Source: Helicostylum pulchrum
Taxonomy: Eukaryota; Mucoromycota; Mucoromycetes; Mucorales; Mucoraceae
DNA: 64,000 nucleotides
Reading direction: 5' to 3'
Assembly: GCA_025677825.1 (NCBI GenBank)
Contig: JAIXMO010000006.1
Span: 682,001-746,000 of the forward strand
Each line of letters opens with the position of its first letter. Within the stretch, counting starts at the first letter, position 1. A program made the position numbers and the translations under genes. This document shows, in pieces, positions 1 to 11,116 of this stretch. The notes beneath the pieces are model-generated. The model saw only the letters and a list, made by a program, of their open reading frames with translations. It was not told the origin of the DNA and made no database searches.

Positions 1-463
1 CAGTCGGTATCGTAGCACCACATAACCAACCATTACAGGCACAACAATCATCTCAACCACAGTATGAAATGACAGGCGATAAAACTATTTTAACAGATTC
101 AGCAGCTCCTTATGGCACCGCATACCATGCTACTTCACCCCCGACTCATCCTGCAACAGCTATAATAGAACCTAATAACAATAATATGTCAACTGAACCA
201 ACTGCTTTAAATCAACAACAAATCGAATACAGAGAAAAAGTACAAGCTTTACATGCTTGTAAGTTAACACATTTTTTTTTAGAAAAACCCCCACGTATAT
301 AAAATTTGTTAATAATGTTATTTTAGATCAAGCAAATCCTGAAGATCCAAATGAATTAAGTTTTGCTAAAGGTGAAATGTTGGACATTGTTGATAGAAAT
401 GGTAATTGGTGGCAGGCACGTAAACCAGATGGTACTGTTGGTATCATTCCAAGTAATTATGTA

Positions 464-502
<39 letters not shown>

Positions 503-554
503 ATTATTATGTCAAGATATTAACTTTCTTTATTAGTTTGGAGCATCAGCATAA
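1..554 (+). CDS. SHO1: SHO1-like osmosensor, C-terminal SH3 end (5' partial)
   Basis: Three exons are visible: 1-258 (running in from the left edge, frame starting at base 3), 327-460 and 537-554, with GT/AG introns of 68 and 76 nt; the second intron contains a long T run. The spliced C-terminus gives an SH3 domain with the ALYxY-type start ([15 protein letters not shown]), the WW of NWWQARK, and the closing GIIPSNY, followed by only four residues and a stop. An SH3 domain at the extreme C-terminus after a Gln/Pro/Asn-rich linker is the layout of fungal Sho1, a four-TM plasma-membrane osmosensor that recruits Pbs2 in the HOG pathway. The membrane part lies outside the window, so another SH3 adaptor remains possible. 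Confidence 0.72.
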
Positions 555-989
555 TAAAAGGGTACAAACAAACACTTCAAATAACACAATGCATATTACC
601 TTTTTTTCCCCACTTGTATAATTTCCATTAATTTACATTCATTCTGTATTAGAAATTATCTAATCAGTTGTCTAATAAATGTATCTATTTTTCTTCTCTC
701 TCTTCCTTTCTAACCATTTAAGTGTATATATATAAAAAAAACATACCCTTAGTTTATATAACCTTTAAGGAGAATACCCTATTTAATTAAGAATGTTCTG
801 ATAAAGTGCCTCCAGTCCCCAAATCGCGCTTTTTTTTTTGAAAACACCTTAATCGGCCCTTTTGATAGAAGAGCAATATAAATGTAATTACGGCATGATG
901 ACTTAATAGATCACATGAATAATTAATCACAATAAAACTGTCTTTTTAGAATAATCACTTTTTTTTTTCTCTTTGTCTTTTTGACTATA

Positions 990-1025
990 TGTTCTTCTTT
1001 TAAACGAGCTTATATCTTATATTAT
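990..1025 (-). repeat. Dispersed repeat family R1, copy A
   Basis: Contains the core TTTTAAACGAGCTTATATCT shared with the copy near 29.15 kb. Similarity to that copy continues beyond the core: both are followed within about 60 nt by a CAAAGCA-x-TGCC segment and a stretch ending in CTCCACG. On the minus strand the core lies just 3' of a degenerate reading frame, so I orient it as the 3' flank of a repeated minus-strand element. Confidence 0.6.
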
Positions 1026-1448
1026 TCTTGCTTTTTTTTTCCCGGCGTTTTCTTTAAGTTCGTACAAAAAAGAACACGGTTCAAAGCAATTGCCGTACAC
1101 TAGAGCACTTTCTTGCTCAAGTATGCTCCACGCGACTATTATACTGTATTGGGCGCGTTTTTTTTTTTTTACGTTTACTACTTTATAAAGGTAAACGGAA
1201 AGTAAAACGCTGTCACTTTCTTTTCTCAGCGTATCAATAAAAAACAATGAAGTGGGTCAGTCGGTACTCCAACGTTTTCAAAGTCTGTGGTCTTCATCGA
1301 CATGGGATCTATGTCCTTCTGCAGAATTTGCTATGTTTTTATGAGTGCTCATAATTATCATTAGTAAATTAAAGCTGCGGAAAGTAGCCTATTTATTCTA
1401 TGTAGTTAATCACTTTCATTTTTTATTAATTAATTAATAATGTGTAGC

Positions 1449-1505
1449 TACCAGTAAGTATCTTGTATGTTCATCTTTTAAAAGAGCTGATATCTTATAT
1501 TATTT
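1449..1505 (-). repeat. Dispersed repeat family R1, copy B
   Basis: Reads TACCAGTAAGTATCTTG, then TTCATCTTTTAAAAGAGCTG and ATATCTTATATTATT, matching the copy at 29130-29182 over most of its length with scattered substitutions. Like that copy it is followed on the right by a minus-strand frame that ends close to the repeat (1495-1773 here). Two copies only about 460 bp apart suggest a local duplication or nested insertions. Confidence 0.62.
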
Positions 1506-1970
1506 TATTAGCTACTTTGCTTTTTTTTTTCGTTTTCTTTATACCCTTACAAGCGGATACGCTCCGATACCGTACAAATATATGTGCTCGTTTTTTTATA
1601 TAAAGGTACGTGAAAAGTAATACACCGCGTTTTCTTTTCTGAGCGTGTAAATAAAACTTGTACCCAAAATCTAACAAAGTATTTTTTTTTAAAAAATAAT
1701 AATTATGCGCGGGTGCGTCCGAATTGTAATGAGACAAAAGCAAATCTGACATTTTCCTATTCCTTATCCCCAAGTAAAAGTAAAAATGTCAATCAATAGA
1801 TTACGCTCGATATAAGAGTGAAATTTCGCGAAACCGTGGACACTCTTAAATAGATTGGGCACTGTATTGTCCCAACGTAAAAGTTATAGCATCAAAACAT
1901 TCATGTCGCTGGTTATGGAAGGGGTAGTCAATGTTTTAGTCTCGCAGCTCGTAGAAGAAATGCACCAATA

Positions 1971-2761
1971 ATGAACGACCTATATCGTATAGCTGATCCA
2001 GAAAACAGTTCTCTTGGAATATTAGATAAAATAGATACTTTTAAACCAAAAATTAATCTAAGAAAATTTAAGACGGACGGCGAAGACGAAACATCGGAGT
2101 AGCGTATATAATGCACGTTATGCCTAACATAGACACACTTCACGTCAACATGAACTTTCAACAAACAGATATGGTTTGCAACGGCCCTGTTATATTATCA
2201 TTTCTTCTGTACGCTCTCAACAAAACGACCATCAATGTAAAATATCTCATTTGTGAAAATGTAGCCTCGTTATTACTTCTGTCTTGGCAATCTGAAGCAT
2301 ACAAAGCAGCAAATAAAACGGAAGTATTGTTAGCCATAAAAGTAAATTGTTATTCTATTGACGGCCATCCCCACATAAAACCTTACATTAGTATATCTAG
2401 TAGACATGAAGTAACTGTATCATATCAAACATTTGATGAGGCTAATTTACATGCCGAGCTAATCAAAAACATTAGACTCTTTTTGACTAACTTGAGAATT
2501 GGGCCTGACTTTTTGAATTCTTTGATAGAGATACCAGGAGCTATGACTCAAGGGGAACTGTTGGATTATATATTTGAATATTGCCCTTTGTTGAAAAAAC
2601 TAGAAGGCTCTTTTCATACTCTACAATAGTATAAACCCCGTGCATCGACACATACCTCAATGGAAGAGCTTGTCTTGTGGCCTACTGAAGTCCATCCCTC
2701 CGCATTAGAAAAATTTTCTGTTCAATTACCAAAATTGAAAATAATGACGGTCTTAGCTTAA
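1971..2761 (+). pseudogene. Degenerate F-box/LRR-like protein fragment
   Basis: Three stretches of coding-like sequence follow one another: 1971-2102 (starts MNDLYRIADPENSSLG, ends at a stop), 2111-2629 (172 codons in another frame), and 2630-2761, which continues the second frame across the TAG at 2627-2629 and reads SMEELVLWPTEVHPSALEKF. The hydrophobic spacing (LxxLxxL, phrases such as NIDTLHVNM and LLKKLEGSFHTL) resembles the leucine-rich portion of fungal F-box/LRR-type proteins. No F-box was found upstream. One frame change and one internal stop make it a relic. Family assignment rests on residue pattern only. Confidence 0.45.
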
Positions 2762-3122
2762 CTAAACATAAACTTTTCAGCTTAAATAAATAAAAAAAGC
2801 AATTTATAATTAGTATAAATAAAAGAACAAACTCTTTGTTTCACTGTACCTTTTTAAGGGCACTCTAATACATAAAAAGGAAAACTGACACTTGCCTATT
2901 TTCTTTTGACATTTCGACTGAAATAATGTTACACTTATACATAAATATTAGTAGTAGATGTTCTGACAGCTAATAACTATCACCATTCTATTCTGGGTTT
3001 TGTCAAAAGAAAAAACAGTATCATGCAAGATTTTTAGTTAGTTTTTTTTATGATTCTGCTTACGTTAGGATGTTTCTATTTATTAATCGTATGAGAACCA
3101 TAACGAGATTCATAATGAGAGA

Positions 3123-3782
3123 GCTAATACTTACGGCGCACCAGATGAGTATATGCAGTGTTTCAATGTCTTGGACGACATTCCTGAGTACGAACTTATG
3201 GAAGTTAAAGACTTATATACGAAACTACACAATTTGAATGTCGTCACTGGAGAGAACCAGATACAAATGAGAGGCTGCCTGAACCAGAAATGAAGAAGCT
3301 TTTGGATTTGAAGAGCTATCAGGCATATCGCCAAACCCTGGAGAACGATCATCCAGAAGCAGAAGCTCAAATCACCGTAGAAATTGAGAATGGTTTGAAG
3401 CAACGCAAGAAGAAAGCCCCGGCGAAGGTCCGAGAAGCGTACAGATCCTACTCACCTGAACAAGTACAAGAGCTTCTTGATATTGTTATCGAGCAAGGCC
3501 TTTCTGCAAAAAAAGCAGGGGAAATCATTGGAATTGTTGAGCGAACAGCTCAACATTATGTAAAGACTTACAGGTAAGATGATGAGAAACCTTTACCCGG
3601 TAGTAAGAAGCAACGAGTAGTTAAGTTGGGAGAGAAAACTTGGGCCTCATCATATCGATTTTCTATGCGAGTTTTATGATAAGACTCCACAAGCTGTACT
3701 TTGGCAGGCAATAGATACGTTGCTTGAAGCTTAATATAGTGACATTGAAACCGTATGGGTAACAAATAGGCCATATTTTATT
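3123..3782 (+). pseudogene. Tc1/mariner-like transposase N-terminal fragment, frameshifted
   Basis: Coding-like sequence runs through at least three frames. A first part (about 3123-3250) reads GAPDEYMQCFNVLDDIPEYE. It shifts to the frame at 3290-3577, which holds a basic KQRKKKAPAKVREAY segment and a helix-turn-helix-like stretch (SPEQVQELLDIVIEQGLSAK, then KAGEIIGI and TAQHYV). After about 3640 a third frame continues with HHIDFLCEFYDKTPQAVLWQ, interrupted by a TAA at 3732-3734, then DIETVWVTNRPYFIRKN. An HTH followed by an xFLxxFYDxxPQA motif is typical of the N-terminus of mucoralean Tc1/mariner-like DDE transposases. The catalytic DDE part and terminal repeats are missing, so it is a dead fragment. 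Confidence 0.6.
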
Positions 3783-4956
3783 AGGAAAAATACAGTAAGT
3801 ATGAGTTAGAGTAGCCACCATAAAGGTAACAAGTTACCATGTTTTTATAGTCTCATGTATCCTAATATGGCCACTTTTATACTAACTATCGTCATTCGAA
3901 AGGGTTCTTATATAATCTGTTTTATCACTCGTTCAAATAATTATACGTTTTTATTTAGTAGCAAATAATAACAAAAAAAAAATACCAGCTAATCTTACTG
4001 ATTGCACTGTACATACGATTCAAAAAATTTGGGAAAAATAAAATAATACATTTGCTGATTCTCCACTAAATCCTTAAATTGGAGCGACTGTATCCAGATG
4101 AAGTAACGGATCCGTGCTCGAAGAGCATGTGTGATCATGCATATAAATATGACATCATTTTATAACGCTGTGTACAATGTTTAAAGTACTGTCAGGGCCG
4201 TGTTAAGCTTTTAACCAAGAAAAGAGGTATACTATTATGATTGTGAGATCATTTCCAACCTCGTGATGAGCAAAATATATCTGCTATGTACAACCGCAAA
4301 AAAAAAAGCACTGACGATGACAATTCTAAATCAGGATTTATTTTTTATTTTTGGCAGCTCTATAAATGATAGCGGGCGTATCTATGTATGTGTGTGTGTA
4401 AAAATTATTTATAAATAACATTTTTTTTTTATATATTCGCTGCGGCTTCCGGAAGGATGCCACAATAAAAACAAAAGATATTATTTCGACGACAGGTACC
4501 AGGTGTAGTAACCGATGCATAATAAAGATGCTAGTTTTTTTTTCTTTCTGATTATTAATTGATTTATATATATATATATATAACTCGCTAAATATGGTTC
4601 CTGGCGTAGATTACTCAAAGATAAACATAAATATTCTCATAGGCTAAAACAAACAAATAGTATTAGGTTTCTATTTATTATTTGAGAAATAAAGGGAAAG
4701 GGGAAAAAAAATAACACAAATAAAGTGTATTTGAAGCATATATGTTTTAAAGTATAATATATACTATATATAAGGAAGAATAATGTTTGAAAATAAAAAA
4801 AAAAGCGGGGGGAGGGGAAATAGATATCGATATATTTATAATACACGAGAAAAAAGAAGAAGAAGAAATGATGTTTAAATGAGATATAAATGTATATAAA
4901 TAATAATATATGGGAAAAGAAAAAAAGATATAAAAAAAAGAAGGTATATACTATGA
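3783..4956. other. Intergenic, relic-like patches only
   Basis: No intact gene. Around 3985-4075 the plus strand can be read as LTDCTVHTIQKIWEK followed by a stop, faintly like a transposase helix-turn-helix, but it is too short to call. The rest is A/T-rich, with (TA)n at about 4565-4580, and includes the presumed 3' UTR of the reverse-strand bHLH gene. Confidence 0.4.
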
Positions 4957-6184
4957 TTACATGTGTTGTTGAACACCATTATTTTGTCGTACGTGTTGCT
5001 GTAAAACCATTTCCAGCTCTCGAACTCTTTGTTTATGCTGAGCTACATCATTCTGTAATTTCTTTATTTGGTCTACACTTTTGCGTAGTATGGTACCTTT
5101 ATTCAATCGATTTACACCATCATCAACAGAATCAGGTAAAAGTGTACCAAGTTCTTGAATTCTATCATTAATATTATCTCTTCTTCTTCTCTCCACTAAA
5201 AGAATAAAATATTTTTTTTTGTGTAAGTTTGTTTTTGTTATTTTATTTGTCTGTATAGGAAGTTTACCTGCATTATGAGATTCTCTTCTTCTACGTCTCT
5301 TTTCCATAATTGCTTGCATACTAAAAAGTTATAAAGAACAACAAATAAACAACAAGGCAATTAATACAATATTTTAATCTTACTTACTTTGCCTGATTTG
5401 AGTAATCATCTGTATAAGTATCGTCCATAATTTCGCTTTCGTTATCTTTTGGATAGTTTTTGGTTTGTGCCGTGCCGGTAAAATGAGATGATTGAGACGC
5501 AGCAACAGACATCATATCATCAGATCCAGTAAAAGGAGAGTACAGGCCGCTATGGAACCCCATATTAGACGGAGCGCTTCCAGCAAATTGCTTTAATCTA
5601 CTATTATCATTTTCAAAAGAGTTTGAATAGTATCCTTGTTGTTGATTGCCAAACTTATTATACTGTTGTTGTTGAGGGTGACCTACTAAACCAGCTGAAG
5701 TTTCTACTTCCGTTGAAGATCGTTTCATCTGTATAGCATAAGAGTACTGTTGTTGTTGCTGTTGTTGTTGTTGCTGTTGTTGTTGCTGCTGTTGTTGCTG
5801 CTGCTTAATAGCCTCATCGAAAGTATATTCAGTTTCGTTGGGGCGATACCGAGCCGATAACTCCCCTGTCATTGGGGAAGAATTTGCAAGTTCAGAATAA
5901 TCTAAATCCGACAAACTGGGGGATTCTTGTCGTTGTTGTTGTTGCTGTTGTTGTTGCTGTTGCTGCTGCTGTTGCTGCTGTTGTTGCTGCTGTTGTTGTT
6001 GTTGTTGAACAAATAATAAGTGTGAGTTACCTATCATTTGAGTAGGATCAATTCCCAACGACTCTTTGTATCGCATTTGTTGCATATGGTAATTTGTAGG
6101 GTTAGCTAATCTAGTGGCACCTCGATTGTTGTTGTGAACAAATGATTGTTGTTGATCGTTTGGTAATAATGAACTAGAATTCAT
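4957..6184 (-). CDS. bHLH(-zipper) transcription factor, MiT/TFE-like, polyQ-rich
   Basis: Exons on the minus strand: 6184-5388, 5320-5268 and 5195-4957, giving 362 aa; the splice sites restore QANMQAIMEK and SHNAVERRRR. The N-terminal 260 residues are low complexity with two glutamine tracts (roughly residues 58-85 and 130-150, mixed CAA/CAG codons). The C-terminal bHLH has the E-box-contacting H, E and R of the basic helix (H in ESHNA, E and R in VERRRR), then [14 protein letters not shown], a loop, and [17 protein letters not shown], which most resembles animal MITF/TFEB. A short leucine-zipper-like helix and a Q/N tail follow. It is expected to be a nuclear dimer binding CANNTG sites. The target pathway cannot be read from the sequence. 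Confidence 0.85.
5196..5267 (-). other. In-frame, stop-free intron inside the bHLH basic region
   Basis: This 72-nt GT/AG intron is a multiple of three and has no stop in the reading frame. It interrupts the codon between SHNA and ERRRR, at the heart of the DNA-contacting helix. Retention would insert 24 residues (starting [12 protein letters not shown]) and leave the rest of the protein in frame. Confidence 0.75.
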
Positions 6185-9100
6185 ATAAGGGTTTTTATTT
6201 ATATAAAAAAAGAAAGGATTTATTTAAAAAAGAAAAAGAGAAAGGGAAAAATAAAAAAAAAGAAGACTTTTTCCGGATTTAAACGCGCGGGCCAGTTTTT
6301 ATAAAAAATGTAACCAGGCTTAAAATGGAGAAAGAACGTTATGGTCATTCACTAAATCCTATAGTACAATGTAGGACAGAAAGAGACTGTTTCAGTTAAC
6401 TTCGCCTCAAAAACAATATACAAAAGAGAACAACAACAAAAAGGGTTGTTGATGAAACTGTATTATTCTATGTGCAATAATCGATTGTTGTTGTTATAGT
6501 AACAAATGTAACCAATTTTATTTGTTTAATACTTTTTTTAAAAAAAAAAAAGTAAAGCCATCATTTTTTAACAAGTTAAACTGTTTTTTCTTCTTCTCTC
6601 TTTTTGCTGTGTATACCAGGTGATAGTGAACAAAGCACGAGATCACTTCTTGGTTGAAAAAAAAAAAAAAAAAAAAAAGTATTATAATTATGCATTACAC
6701 TTTTACGAAAAAAAAAAAAAGATGTAACGTTTATTCCATGTATTATAAATAGATTTTTTGTAAACGTTTTAAAAAAAGAGGGAAGATCAAGTTAACGTAC
6801 ATTATACATTAAGGTTATGTACTACGCCAAAAAAAGGTACATGAATATGATTGGCTTCAATGATCATCATCATCGTTATTTATTTAAATTGGAGATTACC
6901 TTTTATTGCATAAAACGTTCATGAAGAAAAATAGTTCATGTCATGGGTCGTTTTGTTAAACCTGTTATTATTCAAAAAAATCTTTACAAACTAAAAAAGA
7001 AGCATGACCCTTACTTTTTGCATTGTTTTATCGGCGGCAAAATAAAATGCTCTTTTTAGAATTCAACACTCCAGAAACGTCTTGATACTTTATAACTTAA
7101 TGCATTTACTAGCTCCAGTATGCTGTTACACATAAAACTTTATCCTTCCCTCTTTGCTCAATCTCGGCATTGATCTAAAAAGCGATATACAAGTAAGTTC
7201 CGAGATCAGTCAAGGAGCTTGGTTTGTAATTACGAAAAATTCTGTCTTGTAAAACAAACTAAATGTATTACCTTATAATATAGTATTTACATTGTATATG
7301 GACAAGTTGCTACAGACATAACAAACACAGTAAAACGAGGTCAAGTCACGACAAAACATTATGCAAGTATGTCAACTTTGAAAACTAGCAGCATTATTAC
7401 GGGAAAGACCCTAAAGTATGGTCATATAAGAAAAAGAAAAAAAAAATCACACACAGGGACCGGTTTTTTTTGTTTCTTATTTAATGTATAAATAAAAAAT
7501 CTTTCTCATTTATAACAATCACTCGCAGCAAAAAAAAAAAAAAAATTGGAGTAAAAATCCTTCAGTGCTCTCTTTTGTCAATCTCTACATTGAATTTCAG
7601 TTGTAACCTAAAAAAAATTACATTATAAAAATCGTTACTGACCGAATAATAGAAAATAAGTGATACAATGCATACAGCAGATTCAGGTAGCGGGTTTCAA
7701 ATTTCGATCAGCAGGCAGGGGCTCCTTTTAACTTCTTTCTCGCAGCAACCTTCTAGTTATTCTAGTTCTCTATACATTATGCGATTTGAAGATAGAGATC
7801 AATAACAATGCAAAAAAAAAAGTTTCATTTGCCCTAACCAGTTACAATTGCTCACTAGTTTTTATTATGATTGTTTCTAATAAAAATTTGAAATACACTA
7901 TTGGCCAATACTTTATAGACTCGTACGAGTGCTGGTAACACTTTTTATCCATAGCTAGTAATATCCGTAATAGATGTTTGACGGGGATTGGCTGTAACTT
8001 ACTAATGCGGTTGACAATGCCTTTAATGGATCTTTCTAGACTTTTTTTTTTTTACTAGCGGAAAGACTTTGTCCTTTTTTTTGTCAAAATTGCATTCGAA
8101 GAACAATCGTGAGAGAATAAAATATTATATAATGGTTAGTAGTATATACCTCTCTTCCCCCAAAGTGCGTCAGCCTAAATTTTTCTGGCGGTACGGACGG
8201 TATTCCAGTGTAACATTGCATCTATTTCTTTGGTTTCAATAAAAAAATCAATGCACGTACATAATCGAGTATACCAGTAGATATTAAGATAATGGCGGCA
8301 AGAAAAATTTATATTGCATCTTCATGCAAACTTTTTTTTTAAAAGTAAAAAAAAAAACCTCATTGAATGCTGTGTTCAGTTTTACGGGAGTAGTTCCATT
8401 TTGTACGCTAAAAGCGCACTGTTTCTTTTTTTTTCTCGTGTAAGGTTATAAATGAGTTTATCACTTGTACTCATTTTATATTCCTCGGTACCAAGTGAAA
8501 AAAAGTTTAGGTAATACATACCGTTCTCTAATTTAAAACCGATCAAGGGTACTCAAAAAGTAATAATTACTTTATCATTGTGTCATCGAGACGCTTTATT
8601 CCATTATAGATATTCATATGAATATCGGGGTAACTCACCCATGACCCCCTATGTGTAACAATTGTTTTATAACAATAACACTTTGTACCTGGTCTTGAAT
8701 ATGCAAATTTATTTAGCAACAAAAAGACGCACACACACACAAAAAGCAGACGAAACTATTTTTTTCTTGAACTGCTTTGTAAACTATGCATAATGTAATC
8801 CCGTGTATAGTTAATTAAAATCTGCAACTTGGTATGATAGTTGATCTTTTGACAAAAGGTACACAACATGAACTAAACGTAAGCTTCTGCGCTTTTCAAG
8901 TATTAATAATAATAACAATAAAAAGGAACGGATGAAACACCAAACAAAGTGGCATTTGTCACATATCAAGTTTAGCCTGATTTATGTATAAACGATTACA
9001 AGTTTTAATATATTACACTTGTCACTGTAACATATTTTTTTTTTTTTACTTACTTACTGAAAAAAGATAAGGGGGCTTTACGTTCCACTACAAAAAAAAA

Positions 9101-9857
9101 AAGTAAGGAAGAACCTTAAAATGGAAAGTTTTTTCTATTTACCTTAAGTAGACGTATTAATCTTTTATACAGGAACAAATTTATTATGGAGGTTTGTTTT
9201 TTTTTATCTGTTAATAGGCAATCGGTCTTAGATACAGATGAGATGAAAACAGATGCAGCCGTCGTTTGCATTGACCGCATCTTCTTTTCACATCGGCTGC
9301 CGTAATATGAGATAATTTTGTCTAAAACTGACAAAAAAAAAAGAGATTTGTATCTTTTGTATAAGGAATTCATGATGTAGTATATGCCTTTAAGATAATA
9401 TACTTTCTAATTGACTAATTTTAGTTTACCTACCGATCGATTACTTAACAAGTAGGTTTTTACTAATGTAATCTTTTTTTTTTGTGGTTCAAAAGTATCT
9501 TTTCTCAATGTAGTATATTAGTTTCAAACAATAAAGAATTCTGAACCTCGAATATGACACACAATTAAAAAAAAAAGTCTTCTTGCAAATCGTTCCTCTA
9601 GTTTTTTATAGTTTCAAAAATGCCTTCCCACAGTGACAAAGATTTTTGCATAATTGAATTGTATTTTATCAACAGGTGTATGTAACAGAATTAATTTATT
9701 AAAGAACTAGAATGAATGAATAATAATAGAACAGGAGTAGGGTGGATTTTTAGGAAAACATAGAATAATAGAGAGAGGAATGCTTTTTAAAGGGGATGAA
9801 TGTAGGTATGGACAAATGAATTTAAGTATATGTATAGATTATTTTAGAAAAAAAGCG
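6185..9857. other. Gene-free 3.7-kb intergenic region
   Basis: I see no reading frame with protein character and no tRNA- or rRNA-like sequence. It has many A/T homopolymers, (CA)n at about 8732-8741 and scattered short inverted repeats. The first few hundred bases are the promoter and 5' UTR of the bHLH gene, where several CAACAA/TTGTTG runs occur (6428-6440, 6484-6495). The right end is the 3' flank of the mitochondrial carrier. Confidence 0.45.
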
Positions 9858-11116
9858 TTATTCTCTTTGCTTTGAGAAGAAGACTTTGCCCATTTCGTAA
9901 CTACTAATCATGATAGCACAAGAAGGACCGATCTTAGCTACTCTAGGAGCCAAACCTCGGAACAAACCTCGGAACCCATCTTGTTGGTAGATTTGTTTAA
10001 GGATACCAGGAACACTAGAAGCTCTTAATGAAGGTATATCTCTACCAACATCTACTTGTCTTCTTGTCTTTGCAACGTCAAACGGTGTTGTAATTGCAGC
10101 TGCAAACTATTTTACGAAAGAAAGGATTAGTGTCAAATTACATTTTGGTTTATAGTTTATGTCAACTCTTTACCATGCCAGATAAGGCTCCAGCAGCAAA
10201 TGTTATTTGAAGGTCGGTTAATGCTACGTAATGCTGGTTATGTAACTCAATAGCGTTTTTGCATTGTTCATAGCCCATCCAGTAAATAGCAGAGAACGGA
10301 ACATCTCTCCAAAGTGTAGGAGGTAAACCTCTCCATAAAGCTCGAGAACCATCTTTTGATACCATATTTTTAACACCGTCTAATACATCTATACAACACA
10401 CATATAAAAAAAATTTAGCAAATGAAAAATTTAAGAAAAGGGCAATGACATACGTTTAAAATCATTGACATCAGTTGTTGCAGTAGCTTGGAGCCTAGTA
10501 CGAAACAATTCAATTGGAGAAATCAAGGTGACAGCAACAGTTCTTGCAATTGCACCAGCCAACAAAGGTGAATAATCTGCATAATCAAACTTGGAGTAAG
10601 GTTGAATGATGTCTCTTAAATAATCGTATCCAACAAAGTAAATAATATTGGCCGGCACAGACATTAATAATGCGGGTGACAGTCCTTTCCATAATGCTGC
10701 TATTCCTTCATATTTACAAATTTTATAAATACCATCCTAAATAAGGTTAAAAAAAAAAAAGTCTTAAAATTGAACCTAATTGGATATCTATAAAAAAAAA
10801 TTGTACTTACAAAAGTACCCTTGAATAATTCAGGATTCTTGCTAGATTGTAAAGCACATTCATGTAAACTGGCAACTTGTACTTTTCCTCGGCTAGAAAA
10901 GTTTTTTTTGGTCGTCTTTATTGCTTGGGTTAAGGTACAACGGTCAAAGGTTAAACAACAAATAGCTTTTGGATTAGGTGTATACACATGTTGCGTTTGA
11001 AGTCTCATTTTGATAACGTCCATAGGTGTCACCATAAGTGAAGTAACTAGCGCACCTCCACAAGCTGATACAAGCTTTTCATAATAGGTAGTAGAATACG
11101 TAGTATTAGTAGACAT
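9858..11116 (-). CDS. MTM1: Mitochondrial carrier, MTM1 / SLC25A39-40 type
   Basis: Exons on the minus strand: 11116-10811, 10736-10454, 10388-10174 and 10106-9858, giving 350 aa with all phases consistent. Three carrier repeats are visible with signatures TPMDVIKMRLQTQ, SPIELFRTRLQA and TPFDVAKTRRQVD. The first repeat has a long matrix insertion with cysteines (AICCLTFDRC, LHECALQ), as in the Mtm1/SLC25A39-SLC25A40 branch. LWKGL, LWRGLPPTLWRDVPF and LFRGLAPRVAKIGP follow the signatures. The family acts in the inner mitochondrial membrane and is linked to Mn-SOD activation, haem/Fe-S metabolism and, for the human members, glutathione import. The start has the STNTTY N-terminus and lies just after A-rich leader sequence. 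Subfamily is inferred from the cysteine insertion and is less certain than the carrier assignment. Confidence 0.85.

Larger units (their letters stand above)
555..1970. other. Intergenic, repeat-bearing, no intact gene
   Basis: AT-rich spacer after the SHO1-like gene. It contains two degenerate copies of a dispersed repeat (listed separately near 990 and 1449). The short reverse-strand reading frames at 1017-1247 and 1495-1773 abut these copies and end in lysine-rich tails, but show no recognisable domain. They may be the eroded 3' ends of a repeated gene rather than working genes. Confidence 0.5.
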
